Assembly (NCBI GenBank): GCA_002425685.1
Contig: DIMS01000114.1
Span: 19,885 to 83,884, forward strand
Source of the DNA: Synergistaceae bacterium UBA5560
GTDB lineage: Bacteria; Synergistota; Synergistia; Synergistales; Aminiphilaceae
Reading direction: 5' to 3'
Length of the DNA stretch: 64,000 bases
Positions within the stretch are counted from its first letter, which is position 1, and the number at the start of each line of letters is the position of its first letter. The notes under the pieces are model-generated. The model saw only the letters and a program-made list of their open reading frames with translations, was not told the DNA's origin and did not search any database. Both the position numbers and the translations under genes were made by a program. This document shows, in pieces, positions 24,863-33,012 of the stretch.

Positions 24863-25705
24863 CTACCGAAACCGTCCCTCCAGGGTGAGGTACTGATCGA
24901 AGAGAAGGCGGCTCACCCGAGAGCCGAAGCGGAAGGACTCGTGATCCTGGTAGTACAGGGAGTCCTTGAAATCTTTGGTGAAGATGGCCACCACGTAGTT
25001 CCCGTAGGGGGTGGAGACAATGCCTCCGTCGTTTCTGCAGGCATCCATGCTGCCGCTCTTGGAGGAGACGAAGAAGAGTTCCTCGTCCCCGGTGTTCTCC
25101 GCGTCGAGAAAGTACTGGGGCAGCCCCTTGGTGAGCAGGGTGTTGTACTTCTGGTCCTTGAACATGCCGCGCATGTCCTCGCAGGCCTCGGCGCTCCAGA
25201 GTTCGTTCCGGGAGATCTTCCCGAAGAACTCGCCGTACTCCCGGGGCGTGGTGGTTCCCAGTTTGTCGAACCGGGCGAAATCGATGCGGTTGTGCAGCAC
25301 CGTGTTCGGAAAGCCGAGGGCCCTGCAGGTGGCGTTGATGGCGTCGATCCCCAGGAAGTCGATGAGCAGATTGGTGGCGATGTTGTCGCTCACCACGATC
25401 ATGAGGGTCGCGAAGTCCTTCACCCTGAGGGTCACGCCGCTCTCCAGACACCGCAGGATGCCGCTCCCCACGACGAAGTGCTCCTCGCCGCAGGAAAGAA
25501 GCTGGTCGGGGGCGACGCTCCCCTCGGCGATGCGCCGGTACAGCTCGGCGAGAATGAAGACCTTGATGCAGCTCGCGGATTCAAAGGGTTCGTCCGCGTT
25601 CAGGGCGATCACGTTGCCCCGGAGATCGTCCGCGTAGAGTCCGAGCAGGCCGCTGAAATTGTGAATCTCCGCACGGATGCGTTCCTCGAATGTCACTGTG
25701 CGCAT
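24863..25705 (-). CDS. Serine hydrolase of the class A beta-lactamase fold, no signal peptide
   Basis: The 280-residue protein has the catalytic triad of motifs of serine penicillin-recognising enzymes: Ser45-Cys-Ile-Lys48, Ser106-Asp-Asn108 and Lys216-Ser-Gly218. The N-terminus (MRTVTFEERIRAEIHNFSG) shows no signal peptide or lipobox, unlike secreted beta-lactamases, so it is probably cytoplasmic. The ATG overlaps the last 13 nt of the upstream ATPase gene, which implies translational coupling. It is the last gene of the peptide ABC operon. A role in cleaving an imported peptide or amide seems more likely than antibiotic resistance. I see no convincing omega-loop Glu166 motif, which also argues against a true beta-lactamase. 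Confidence 0.85.
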   Translation of the reverse strand: MRTVTFEERIRAEIHNFSGLLGLYADDLRGNVIALNADEPFESASCIKVFILAELYRRIAEGSVAPDQLLSCGEEHFVVGSGILRCLESGVTLRVKDFATLMIVVSDNIATNLLIDFLGIDAINATCRALGFPNTVLHNRIDFARFDKLGTTTPREYGEFFGKISRNELWSAEACEDMRGMFKDQKYNTLLTKGLPQYFLDAENTGDEELFFVSSKSGSMDACRNDGGIVSTPYGNYVVAIFTKDFKDSLYYQDHESFRFGSRVSRLLFDQYLTLEGRFR

Positions 25706-26772
25706 GACGGGTTCTCCTCTCCCTGCAGTGGAACGGGGTCGCCTGCTCCGCTCTTTGACAGAAATTCCTCGGCGAAATGGCACGCCGCCCAGTGTCCTTC
25801 TCCGACGCACCGAAGTTCCGGCTCCTCCCGGGTGCACTGTGGACGCACATGAGAGCAGCGGGGAGAGAAGCGGCACCCCGGCGGCAGTTTCACCGGCGAG
25901 GGGGTCTCCCCTTTCAGCAGCGCCCGCTCCCGGGGTTTTTCCTCCATGGTGGGCAGGGCGTCCACGAGCGCCCGCGAATAGGGATGCACGCAGCTTCCGG
26001 CGACGATACGATGGCTGCCGATCTCCATGATCTTTCCCAGATACATGATGGCCACCCGGTCGGAGATGAGCCACGCCAGCGAGAGATCGTGGGTGATGAA
26101 GAGGTAGGAGGTGTTCTTCGTCTCCCGCATCTTCACCATGAGGTTCAGGATGTCCGCCCGCACGGAGGCGTCCAGCATGGAGACGGGCTCGTCCGCGACG
26201 ATGAAGTCCGGCGAAAGGATGAACGCCGCGGCGATGGCGACCCGCTGACGCTGGCCGCCGCTCAGTTCGTTGGGGTATTTGTACAGGTAGGTCTCTGCCG
26301 GCTTGAGCCCGGCGAACTCCAGGGCCTCCACCGTCCGGGCGAGCAGCTCCTCCTGGTCGTGATGGTCGCCGTCGATGCGAAGCGGCTCGGACACGATGTC
26401 CACGATCATGTCCTTGGGATTCAGGGACTGGTAGGGATCCTGGAAGATCATCTGGGCCTTTTTGCGGAACATCCTGTTCCATTCCCTGTCTCGGTTCGAC
26501 ACGGACGCGCCGTCGAAGAGCGCCTCGCCGCCGCTTTTGGCGACGAGATTCAGGATGGCCCGCCCCGTGGTGGTCTTGCCGCTGCCGCTCTCTCCCACGA
26601 GGGAAAGGATCTCCCCGCGGCGAAGGGAGAAGGTCACTCCGTCCACGGCTTTGACGGTGGCCTTGTTCCTGCCGAGGAGGGTATCCAGAAAACTCCTCCG
26701 GATCTCGAAATGGACCTTCAGGTCCCGCACGTCCACAATGTGTTCCGTCATGCCTTCTCTCACCTGTTTCAT
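25693..26772 (-). CDS. Peptide ABC transporter ATP-binding protein (OppF/DppF type)
   Basis: The 359-residue cytoplasmic ATPase shows Walker A GESGSGKTT (60-68), the signature LSGGQRQRVAIAAAF and Walker B FIVADEPVSMLD. The C-terminal oligopeptide-transporter extension has the four-cysteine pattern starting PPGCRFSPRC, which in some Dpp ATPases binds an iron-sulfur cluster. Its ATG overlaps the preceding ATPase stop by 4 nt (ATGA). It pairs with the gene at 26769-27731 to energise the two permeases. Confidence 0.93.
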   Translation of the reverse strand: MKQVREGMTEHIVDVRDLKVHFEIRRSFLDTLLGRNKATVKAVDGVTFSLRRGEILSLVGESGSGKTTTGRAILNLVAKSGGEALFDGASVSNRDREWNRMFRKKAQMIFQDPYQSLNPKDMIVDIVSEPLRIDGDHHDQEELLARTVEALEFAGLKPAETYLYKYPNELSGGQRQRVAIAAAFILSPDFIVADEPVSMLDASVRADILNLMVKMRETKNTSYLFITHDLSLAWLISDRVAIMYLGKIMEIGSHRIVAGSCVHPYSRALVDALPTMEEKPRERALLKGETPSPVKLPPGCRFSPRCSHVRPQCTREEPELRCVGEGHWAACHFAEEFLSKSGAGDPVPLQGEENPSCAQ

Positions 26773-27731
26773 GATCGTTCCTCCGCGAAATGACAGGCCG
26801 CCTCGTGCCCGGGTTCCACGCATCGCATGGCGGGCTCCCGGGAAAAGCAGATCTCCCTGGCGGCATCGCACCGGGGAGAGAAACGGCACCCCGGCGGAGG
26901 AGTGACGAGATTGGGCGGAAAGCCCGGAATGGACTGCACCATCTCCCGCTCTCCCCGGATGTCGGGGAACGCCTTCAGGAGTCGCTGCGTGTAGGGATGG
27001 CAGGGGTTTCGCAGCACCTTTCCCACCGGGCCGATCTCCGCGACCTTGCCACCGTACATGACCGCCACCTGGTCGCAATTGGCTCCCACGATGGAGAGAT
27101 CGTGCGTGATGAGGATCATGGCCATGCCGAACTCGCGGCGGAGCTTTCCGAGAAGGGCCAGGATCTGGGCCTGGACCATCACGTCCAGCGCCGTGGTCGG
27201 TTCGTCGCCCACAATGAGCTTCGGCCCGCAGGCGAGGGCCATGGCGATCATGGCCCGCTGGCGCATGCCGCCGCTGAACTCGTGGGGATAACAGTCCACG
27301 AGGCTGGAGGAAATCTCCACCAGGTCGAAGAGGGCGAGCACCCGCCGCCGGGCCTCTTCCTCGGTAAGCTCCTCGTGGAGGAGCAAAGCCTCCGCAATCT
27401 GGCGGCTCACTTTCATCACCGGATTGAGGGCGTTCATGGCTCCCTGGAAGACGATGGACACGTCCCGCCACCGGTGCTTCCGCAACTCCTCCTCGCTCTT
27501 CGCGGCGAAGTCCTCCCCGTTCAGAAGGATCTCGCCTCCGGCGATCCGCCCTTCCTTGGGCAGCAGTTGCAGCACCGACAGCGCAGTGGTGGTCTTGCCG
27601 CACCCCGACTCTCCCACCAGGCCGATGGCCTCGCCCTTTTCGAGGGAAAAGCTCACGTCGTCCACCGCGCGGACGACGCCCTCCCGGGTGTCGAAATAGG
27701 TCTTGAGGTTGCGTACTTCCAGCAGTTTCAT
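26769..27731 (-). CDS. Peptide ABC transporter ATP-binding protein (OppD/DppD type)
   Basis: The 320-residue ATPase has Walker A GESGCGKTT (40-48), the signature FSGGMRQRAMIAMAL and Walker B LIVGDEPTTALD. The C-terminal PPGCRFSPRC cysteine motif recurs. The ATG at 27731 is eight bases from GGAGG; an in-frame ATG six bases upstream is too close to that site. It begins 2 nt after the permease stop. Confidence 0.93.
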   Translation of the reverse strand: MKLLEVRNLKTYFDTREGVVRAVDDVSFSLEKGEAIGLVGESGCGKTTTALSVLQLLPKEGRIAGGEILLNGEDFAAKSEEELRKHRWRDVSIVFQGAMNALNPVMKVSRQIAEALLLHEELTEEEARRRVLALFDLVEISSSLVDCYPHEFSGGMRQRAMIAMALACGPKLIVGDEPTTALDVMVQAQILALLGKLRREFGMAMILITHDLSIVGANCDQVAVMYGGKVAEIGPVGKVLRNPCHPYTQRLLKAFPDIRGEREMVQSIPGFPPNLVTPPPGCRFSPRCDAAREICFSREPAMRCVEPGHEAACHFAEERS

Positions 27732-27733
27732 GG

Positions 27734-28609
27734 TCATCTCCTCCGCAACGCCGGATTGAGGATCTCGTCGAAGGAGTGCCCGAGGAAGGCGAATCCCAGG
27801 ACCAGCAGAATGATGCACACTCCGGGCGGAACGAAGAACCAGTAGGCGCCGACGCTGACCGCCCCCGCCTCGAAGGCGTAGTGGAGCATCATGCCCCAGC
27901 TCGGCCGCAGCACATCCCCCATGCCGAGAAAGCTCAGGGTCGTCTCGGAGAGAATGGCCACCGCGGAGACGAGCACCGTGTTGGAGAAGATCAGGGGAAA
28001 GACGTTCGGAAGAATCTTCTTTCGCATGATGTACACGTGCCCCGCCCCGATGGAGCGGGCCCGCTCCACGAACTGCCGCTCCTTCACGGAGAGGGTCTGG
28101 GCACGGGCGAGGCGGGCCGTTCCCGCCCAGCTCGTGACGCCGATGACGACGACGATGTTCCACAGGCTCGACCCCAGAAGGGCCGCCAGCACGAGCATGA
28201 GGGGCAGCCAGGGAAGCACCAGAAAGGCGTCGGTGACACGCATGAGAAAGGCGTCGATCCTTCCGCCGAAGTAGCCCGAGCTGATGCCGACGACCGTGCC
28301 GATCACCATGGAGATGAGCGTGGCGAGCACCCCCACGATGAGAGAGGTCTTTGCCCCGTGGATCAGCTCTCCCAGCACGTCCCGTCCCAGATCGTCCGTA
28401 CCCAGGAGAAACGCCTTCGACGGGGGCTCCAGCATTTCCCCGGCGCCGTATTCCTGGTGGTCGTAGTCGTACAGCAGCGGACCGACAAAGGCCAGAAGGA
28501 CGAAGAAGACCAGGATGGCCAGACCAACGAGGCTCATCTTGCTGCGGAACAGGGCCTCGACGAATTGCTTCCGTTTTCTGTGCAGAGCGAGTTTTTTCGC
28601 GTTTTCCAT
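27734..28609 (-). CDS. Peptide ABC transporter permease (OppC/DppC type)
   Basis: The 291-residue inner-membrane protein has six predicted helices. The first is preceded by the OppC N-terminal domain (LVGLAILVFFVLLAF), and the conserved LGTDDLGRDVL block follows. The EAA coupling loop reads VERARSIGAGHVYIMRKKILPN. It follows the OppB gene after 12 nt. Its length is normal. Confidence 0.93.
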   Translation of the reverse strand: MENAKKLALHRKRKQFVEALFRSKMSLVGLAILVFFVLLAFVGPLLYDYDHQEYGAGEMLEPPSKAFLLGTDDLGRDVLGELIHGAKTSLIVGVLATLISMVIGTVVGISSGYFGGRIDAFLMRVTDAFLVLPWLPLMLVLAALLGSSLWNIVVVIGVTSWAGTARLARAQTLSVKERQFVERARSIGAGHVYIMRKKILPNVFPLIFSNTVLVSAVAILSETTLSFLGMGDVLRPSWGMMLHYAFEAGAVSVGAYWFFVPPGVCIILLVLGFAFLGHSFDEILNPALRRR

Positions 28610-28621
28610 GGATATCCCGCC

Positions 28622-29590
28622 TCAGTACCGGATCCGGGGATCCAGATAGCCGTACATGATGTCCGCGGCGAAATTCGCCAGAATGACGCAGAAGCTTACA
28701 ATGAGAAAAATGCCCTGGAGCAGGGGGTAATCCCTCGCCTTGAGCGCCTCGTACATGAGACGCCCGATGCCGGGCCAGGAAAAGACCGTTTCCACCTGGA
28801 GCGCCCCGGCGATCATGAAGCCCAGGTTGATGGCGATGATGGTGATGATGGGGAGCCTCGCGTTGGGCACGGCGTGCCGGTTGATCACGTCCCGCCGGCT
28901 GAGCCCCTTCGCCCGGGCGGTGGTGATGTAGTCCTCGCTGAGCACGTCCAGAAGGGAACTCCGCATGATCATGGAGTATCCTCCCACGATGACCACCGCC
29001 AGGGTGACCGCCGGCAGGAAGAGGTGCTTCGCCAGATCCACGGCTTTGTCGGCGAACCCCGCGAAGGTGACCCCCGAGGTGTACATGCCCACCGTGGGAA
29101 ACAGCCCGAGGTGGACACAGAAGAAGGCGATGAAGACGATGCCGAGCCAGAAGGTCGGCATGGCGTAGGTCACGAGGGAAAAGCCAAGAATGGCCGCATC
29201 CACGGGCTCGCCGCGACGCACCGCGGCGATCTTGCCCAGGAGGATGCCCAGAAAGATGGCCACGATCTCCGCGGCGAAGGCGAGCACCAGTGTGGCGAAG
29301 AGCCGGGAGCCGATGACGTCGATCACGGGCTGCCGATAGAAGAAGGACATGCCGAAGTTCCCCTTCACCAGTTCCCGCAGGTACACGGCGAACTGCACGA
29401 GCTGGGGTTTGTCGAATCCGTAGAGGCTCTTCACCTGGGCCAGCATGGAGGGATTGGCGTTGGGATTCCGCATGATCATGGAGACGGGGTCGCCCGGCAT
29501 GATGCGGAAAAGGAAATAATTGATGATCAGGACGATGAACAGCGTGATGGCGCTGTGAAAAATCTTTCGGAGCAGGTATTCGGAATTCAT
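28622..29590 (-). CDS. Peptide ABC transporter permease (OppB/DppB type)
   Basis: The 322-residue permease has the OppB-type N-terminus (YLLRKIFHSAITLFIVLI) and the FRIMPGDPV motif. Its EAA loop reads TTARAKGLSRRDVINRHAVPNA, and the C-terminal YLDPRIRY is typical. It forms the channel with the OppC-type protein. It lies 158 nt after the binding-protein gene, a gap that contains a strong hairpin. Confidence 0.93.
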   Translation of the reverse strand: MNSEYLLRKIFHSAITLFIVLIINYFLFRIMPGDPVSMIMRNPNANPSMLAQVKSLYGFDKPQLVQFAVYLRELVKGNFGMSFFYRQPVIDVIGSRLFATLVLAFAAEIVAIFLGILLGKIAAVRRGEPVDAAILGFSLVTYAMPTFWLGIVFIAFFCVHLGLFPTVGMYTSGVTFAGFADKAVDLAKHLFLPAVTLAVVIVGGYSMIMRSSLLDVLSEDYITTARAKGLSRRDVINRHAVPNARLPIITIIAINLGFMIAGALQVETVFSWPGIGRLMYEALKARDYPLLQGIFLIVSFCVILANFAADIMYGYLDPRIRY

Positions 29591-29693
29591 GCGCGTTCCT
29601 CCCGACGGTAAGCGCCTTCATCCGGGGCGAGCCCGGCCAGGGGACGGCACCGCTCCACTCTCCGGAGCCGCTGCAATCCCCGCAGGCGCAGGG

Positions 29694-29725
29694 AGGGCGG
29701 CGCGACGAGCGCGCCGCCCTTTTTT
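29694..29725. other. Intercistronic 11-bp GC stem-loop between binding protein and permease genes
   Basis: Arms 29694-29704 and 29710-29720 are exact complements with a five-base loop. A T-run follows on the plus strand, where no gene reads in. On the operon's own (minus) strand no T-run follows. This is the common position for an mRNA-stabilising or partial-termination hairpin that favours the binding protein over the permeases. Confidence 0.6.
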
Positions 29726-29748
29726 CACTGTTGTTCGCCCGCCTCCGC

Positions 29749-31371
29749 CTACTTCTTCGGTTCGAGCTTCACGAGGCTCGTGGCATTCTGGGCGAAGTAG
29801 AAGAGGGGGCCATTCTCCGCGGGAACCCGGACGAAGTTGGTGTACTTGTCCGTGCGGTACGCCTCGTAGACCTTGTTGTAGTACATGATCACGTAGGGGG
29901 CATCCTCGTAGAGAATGGCCTGCATCTGGCCCACGATCCGCTTCCGTTCCGCCAGATCCACCGCGGTGGCCTGTTTTTCGTAGAGTGCGTCGTACTCGGG
30001 GTTGCTGTAGAAGCAGTCGCTCATGTTGCCGATCTCGCTGGTGAGCATGACGCTGAGGATGTAGCTGGGGTCGAGATTGGAGGTCCAGCCCCAGATGAAG
30101 AGATCGAAGTCGGCGCTGCCGCCGCCCATGAGATCGATGAGCACACCCTCGTCCATGATCTCGATGTTCACCTCGATGCCCACGTCGGCGAACATCTTCT
30201 TCATGAGCTGGCTGGATTTGACGTAGTGGTCGTAGTTGGAGAGGATGGCGAAACGGAAACTCAGACGGGTGCCGTCCTTGTCCTGCCGGATGCCGTCCTT
30301 GCCGACGGCATAGCCCGCCTCGTCGAGGAGCGCCTTGGCCTTTTCGGGGGAGAAGGCCCGGAGGGCCGACTCGGGAACCTCGTAGTGCCAGTCCGGCTGG
30401 GAGGGGGGAATGAGCGTCGTGCCGGGGCTCGCGGAGCCCATCTTGGAGAAGTTCACCAGTTTTTTCTTGTCCAGGGCGTAGTCCATGGCCTGGCGGATCC
30501 GCTTGTCCAGGAGCAGCTTGTTGCCCTTCGACTTCTCGGACTGCCAGCAGTTGAAGCCCAGCTCGGTGAAGCTCCGCTCGTCCGAATGGAGAACCTCGAT
30601 GTTCGGATCGTTCCGAAGGGTCTCCACCTGGTTGGGATTGATGTCCAGGGCGGCGTCGATCTCACCGGTCTTGATGGCCTGCACCATGGCGTCCTTGTTG
30701 GCGAAGAGGATGAAGATGAGTTTGTCGATTTTCGGCGCCCCGCCGTAGTAGTTCTTGTTGGCCCTGAGGACGAGGCTGTCCTTTTCCTTCCACTCCTCCA
30801 CGATGAAGGGACCGCTTCCCACGGGAGCCTTGTTCGGGAACGTGGCGAGCTCCTCCTTGGAGAGCGTCTCCCACACGTGCTTGGGAAGAATGGGCGCGGA
30901 GATCTGGAGCATGTTCGCCTTGGGAGCCTCGGTGAGCATCTCCACCGTGTCCGCGTCGACAAGACGGACCTCCTTGATGCCCGCGAGCTGGGACGAATAG
31001 CCCAGACCGGCGCTCAGGTAGAGTTCGTAGCTGAACTTCACGTCCTCCGCGGTGAGCGGTTTGCCGTCGGACCAGGTGAGGCCCTTCCGGATCGTGAAAG
31101 TCCAGGTCAGGCCGTCCTCGGAAATCTTCCAGCTCTCGGCGGCCTTGCCGACGGCGGAAAGATCGTCCGCGACGCCGATGAGCGGATCGTAGATCAGCTT
31201 GAACAGATCTCCCGCGTAGGCCGAATAGGCCGCGAGAGGGCTCAGGCTGTCCGTCTCGTTGGGATAACCGATGCGGTACACCGCCTCCTCCGCGAGGACA
31301 GGCAGGGCGCCGCCCAAAAGCAGTGCCACCAGCGTACACAGGACGAGAAACGGGTTGTTCGTCTTCCTCAT
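29749..31371 (-). CDS. Peptide ABC transporter substrate-binding protein (SBP family 5)
   Basis: The 540-residue protein starts with a classical signal peptide (MRKTNNPFLVLCTLVALLLG... cut after about ALPVLA) and no lipobox cysteine, so it should be a soluble periplasmic protein. Family 5 blocks are present: KLIYDPLIG, WTFTIRKGLTWSDGKPLTAEDVKFS and DAMVQAIKTGEIDAALD. It is the first gene of an operon with two permeases, two ATPases and a serine hydrolase. Ligands are likely peptides or similar amides. Confidence 0.93.
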   Translation of the reverse strand: MRKTNNPFLVLCTLVALLLGGALPVLAEEAVYRIGYPNETDSLSPLAAYSAYAGDLFKLIYDPLIGVADDLSAVGKAAESWKISEDGLTWTFTIRKGLTWSDGKPLTAEDVKFSYELYLSAGLGYSSQLAGIKEVRLVDADTVEMLTEAPKANMLQISAPILPKHVWETLSKEELATFPNKAPVGSGPFIVEEWKEKDSLVLRANKNYYGGAPKIDKLIFILFANKDAMVQAIKTGEIDAALDINPNQVETLRNDPNIEVLHSDERSFTELGFNCWQSEKSKGNKLLLDKRIRQAMDYALDKKKLVNFSKMGSASPGTTLIPPSQPDWHYEVPESALRAFSPEKAKALLDEAGYAVGKDGIRQDKDGTRLSFRFAILSNYDHYVKSSQLMKKMFADVGIEVNIEIMDEGVLIDLMGGGSADFDLFIWGWTSNLDPSYILSVMLTSEIGNMSDCFYSNPEYDALYEKQATAVDLAERKRIVGQMQAILYEDAPYVIMYYNKVYEAYRTDKYTNFVRVPAENGPLFYFAQNATSLVKLEPKK

Positions 31372-31560
31372 ATCATCACGCTCCTTCGGTCTTCATCCAC
31401 AACACCCACAACATCCACACCACCACTCCGCCGCGTCAACGCTTGCCGATCTCGTCTCTTGCCGTCGCCTGTCCAGGTTCCACGCATGGCATGCACAATA
31501 GACGGACCATCACTCATCACGACAAAACATGCCTTTTCCATGAAACAACGCCGCGGCACG

Positions 31561-31589
31561 ACTATACCATGCCACAAGAGGGGCGGCAA
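31561..31589 (-). promoter_or_regulatory. Candidate promoter of the peptide ABC operon
   Basis: On the minus strand TTGCCG (31584-31589), a 17-bp spacer and TATAGT (31561-31566, five of six) form a plausible sigma-70 promoter. The leader to the binding-protein ATG is about 185 nt and unannotated. Confidence 0.5.
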
Positions 31590-31633
31590 ATCGGATCTTC
31601 CGCAGAACCTTCCACACAAAAACAGCGCTTGCG

Positions 31634-32935
31634 TCAAAGAATTCCGTGCATGCGCAACCCCAGCAGGAGAATCGTCGCGGGAGCCAGGTACTTCACCAGG
31701 ATGGTGATGTAGGTGCGCAGCCCCGGGGAGAGAACGTTCGCTTCGGCGAAAAAGCGGGGAAGCCCCCAGGACCATCCCACGAAGAGGGAGAGGAGGAGCC
31801 CCCCGAGAATGAGCAGATTGTTCAGGAGCGTGTCCGCCGCCTCGAAGAAGGGCATGGACCAGGCCGCCACGCAACCGATGGAGAACATGACCGCCCCCAC
31901 CAGGTACACCGCTTTCCGCCGGGACATGCCGAACTCCTCCATATAGGCCGCCACCACCGCCTCCGCGCCTCCGAGCCAGGAGGAGAGCGCCGCCAGATAG
32001 AAGAGCACGTAGAAGAGAACGCCGAAGAGCGTGCCGTAGGGCATCTTGTTGAAGACGTTCGGCATGGTGACGAAGGTCAGCCCGGGTCCGCCCGCGGGCT
32101 CAAGGCCGAAGGAGAAGACCGCGGGGAAGATGACCAGACCCGCGAGAAACCCCGCCAGCGTGAGCGCCGCGCCAATGTGGATCCCCTGCCGGACCAGGCT
32201 TTTTTCCTCCTGTCGGAGATAGCTTCCGAAGACGATGCCCGCCGCCATGGCGACGCCGATGGCGAAGAAGGCCTGGCCGATGCAGTCGTAAAAGGCCTGG
32301 GCGGTGAAATTGGCGAAATCCGGTTTCAGGTAGTAGGCCAGCCCCGCTCCGGCTCCGGGAAGCGTGACGGAGCGGAGGATCAGCAGGAGCAGCAGAACGA
32401 AGAGGGCGGGCATGCAGAAGGCATTCGCCCGTTCGAGCCCCTTGTTCAATCCCCTGGTGATGATGAGGACCACGAGGACCACCGTGACGGCCATCCAGGC
32501 AATCACCTCCGGCGTGTTGCCGATGAAGGCGCCGAAGTACTCGCCGATCTCGGCGGGGGCCATGTTCCGGAAGGTGCCCGCGCCGGTCTTGAAGATGTAC
32601 GCCGTGACCCATCCCGCCACGGGCATGGTGTATCCCAGCAAAAGCTGCATGGCGAAGACGTTCATGTACCCGTTCAGCGTCCATCCCTTCCCCTTGCCCA
32701 GAATGCGGTAGGCGCCGACGGGGTTTCTCTGGGAGGCGCTTCCCAGGCTCAGTTCCAGAATGAAGAGCGGAATGGCGAGGAGAAAGATCACCGCCACGTA
32801 GAAGAGAAGAAAAACGCCGCCGCCGTACTTCCCCACGAGATAGGGAAAGCGCCACAGGCTGCCGATGCCGATGGCGAACCCGATGGCGGAAAGAAAAAAT
32901 CCGAGTTTCGAGGAAAACCGTTCCCGCTCTGCCAT
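31634..32935 (-). CDS. Sodium-dependent transporter of the NSS family
   Basis: The 433-residue protein is a neurotransmitter:sodium symporter homologue, a family that imports amino acids with Na+. Helix 1 reads AIGFAIGIGSLWRFPYLVGKY, containing the unwound G-x-WRFPY substrate/Na+ site (about residues 15-35). About 11-12 helices can be traced; LeuT-type proteins of this length often have 11 or 12. ATG 32935 is eight bases from GGAG; an ATG two codons upstream abuts that site. It follows the amino-acid dehydrogenase gene after 77 nt on the same strand, so import and oxidative deamination are probably coupled. Confidence 0.9.
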   Translation of the reverse strand: MAERERFSSKLGFFLSAIGFAIGIGSLWRFPYLVGKYGGGVFLLFYVAVIFLLAIPLFILELSLGSASQRNPVGAYRILGKGKGWTLNGYMNVFAMQLLLGYTMPVAGWVTAYIFKTGAGTFRNMAPAEIGEYFGAFIGNTPEVIAWMAVTVVLVVLIITRGLNKGLERANAFCMPALFVLLLLLILRSVTLPGAGAGLAYYLKPDFANFTAQAFYDCIGQAFFAIGVAMAAGIVFGSYLRQEEKSLVRQGIHIGAALTLAGFLAGLVIFPAVFSFGLEPAGGPGLTFVTMPNVFNKMPYGTLFGVLFYVLFYLAALSSWLGGAEAVVAAYMEEFGMSRRKAVYLVGAVMFSIGCVAAWSMPFFEAADTLLNNLLILGGLLLSLFVGWSWGLPRFFAEANVLSPGLRTYITILVKYLAPATILLLGLRMHGIL

Positions 32936-33012
32936 GCTCATCTCTCCTTTACCCTCTCCGGAAAATCGCTCCGTGCCGCCGCACGCCACCTCGGGAATGC
33001 GGCCTCTCGCTC

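Noticed and set aside
24863..25705. Calling the serine hydrolase an antibiotic-resistance beta-lactamase
   Set aside because: No export signal, no clear omega-loop glutamate, and operon context with a peptide importer.
24863..26866. A 667-codon frame joining the OppF region with the serine hydrolase
   Set aside because: The N-terminal two-thirds is out of frame with the clear ATPase gene; only the part from ATG 25705 matches a family.
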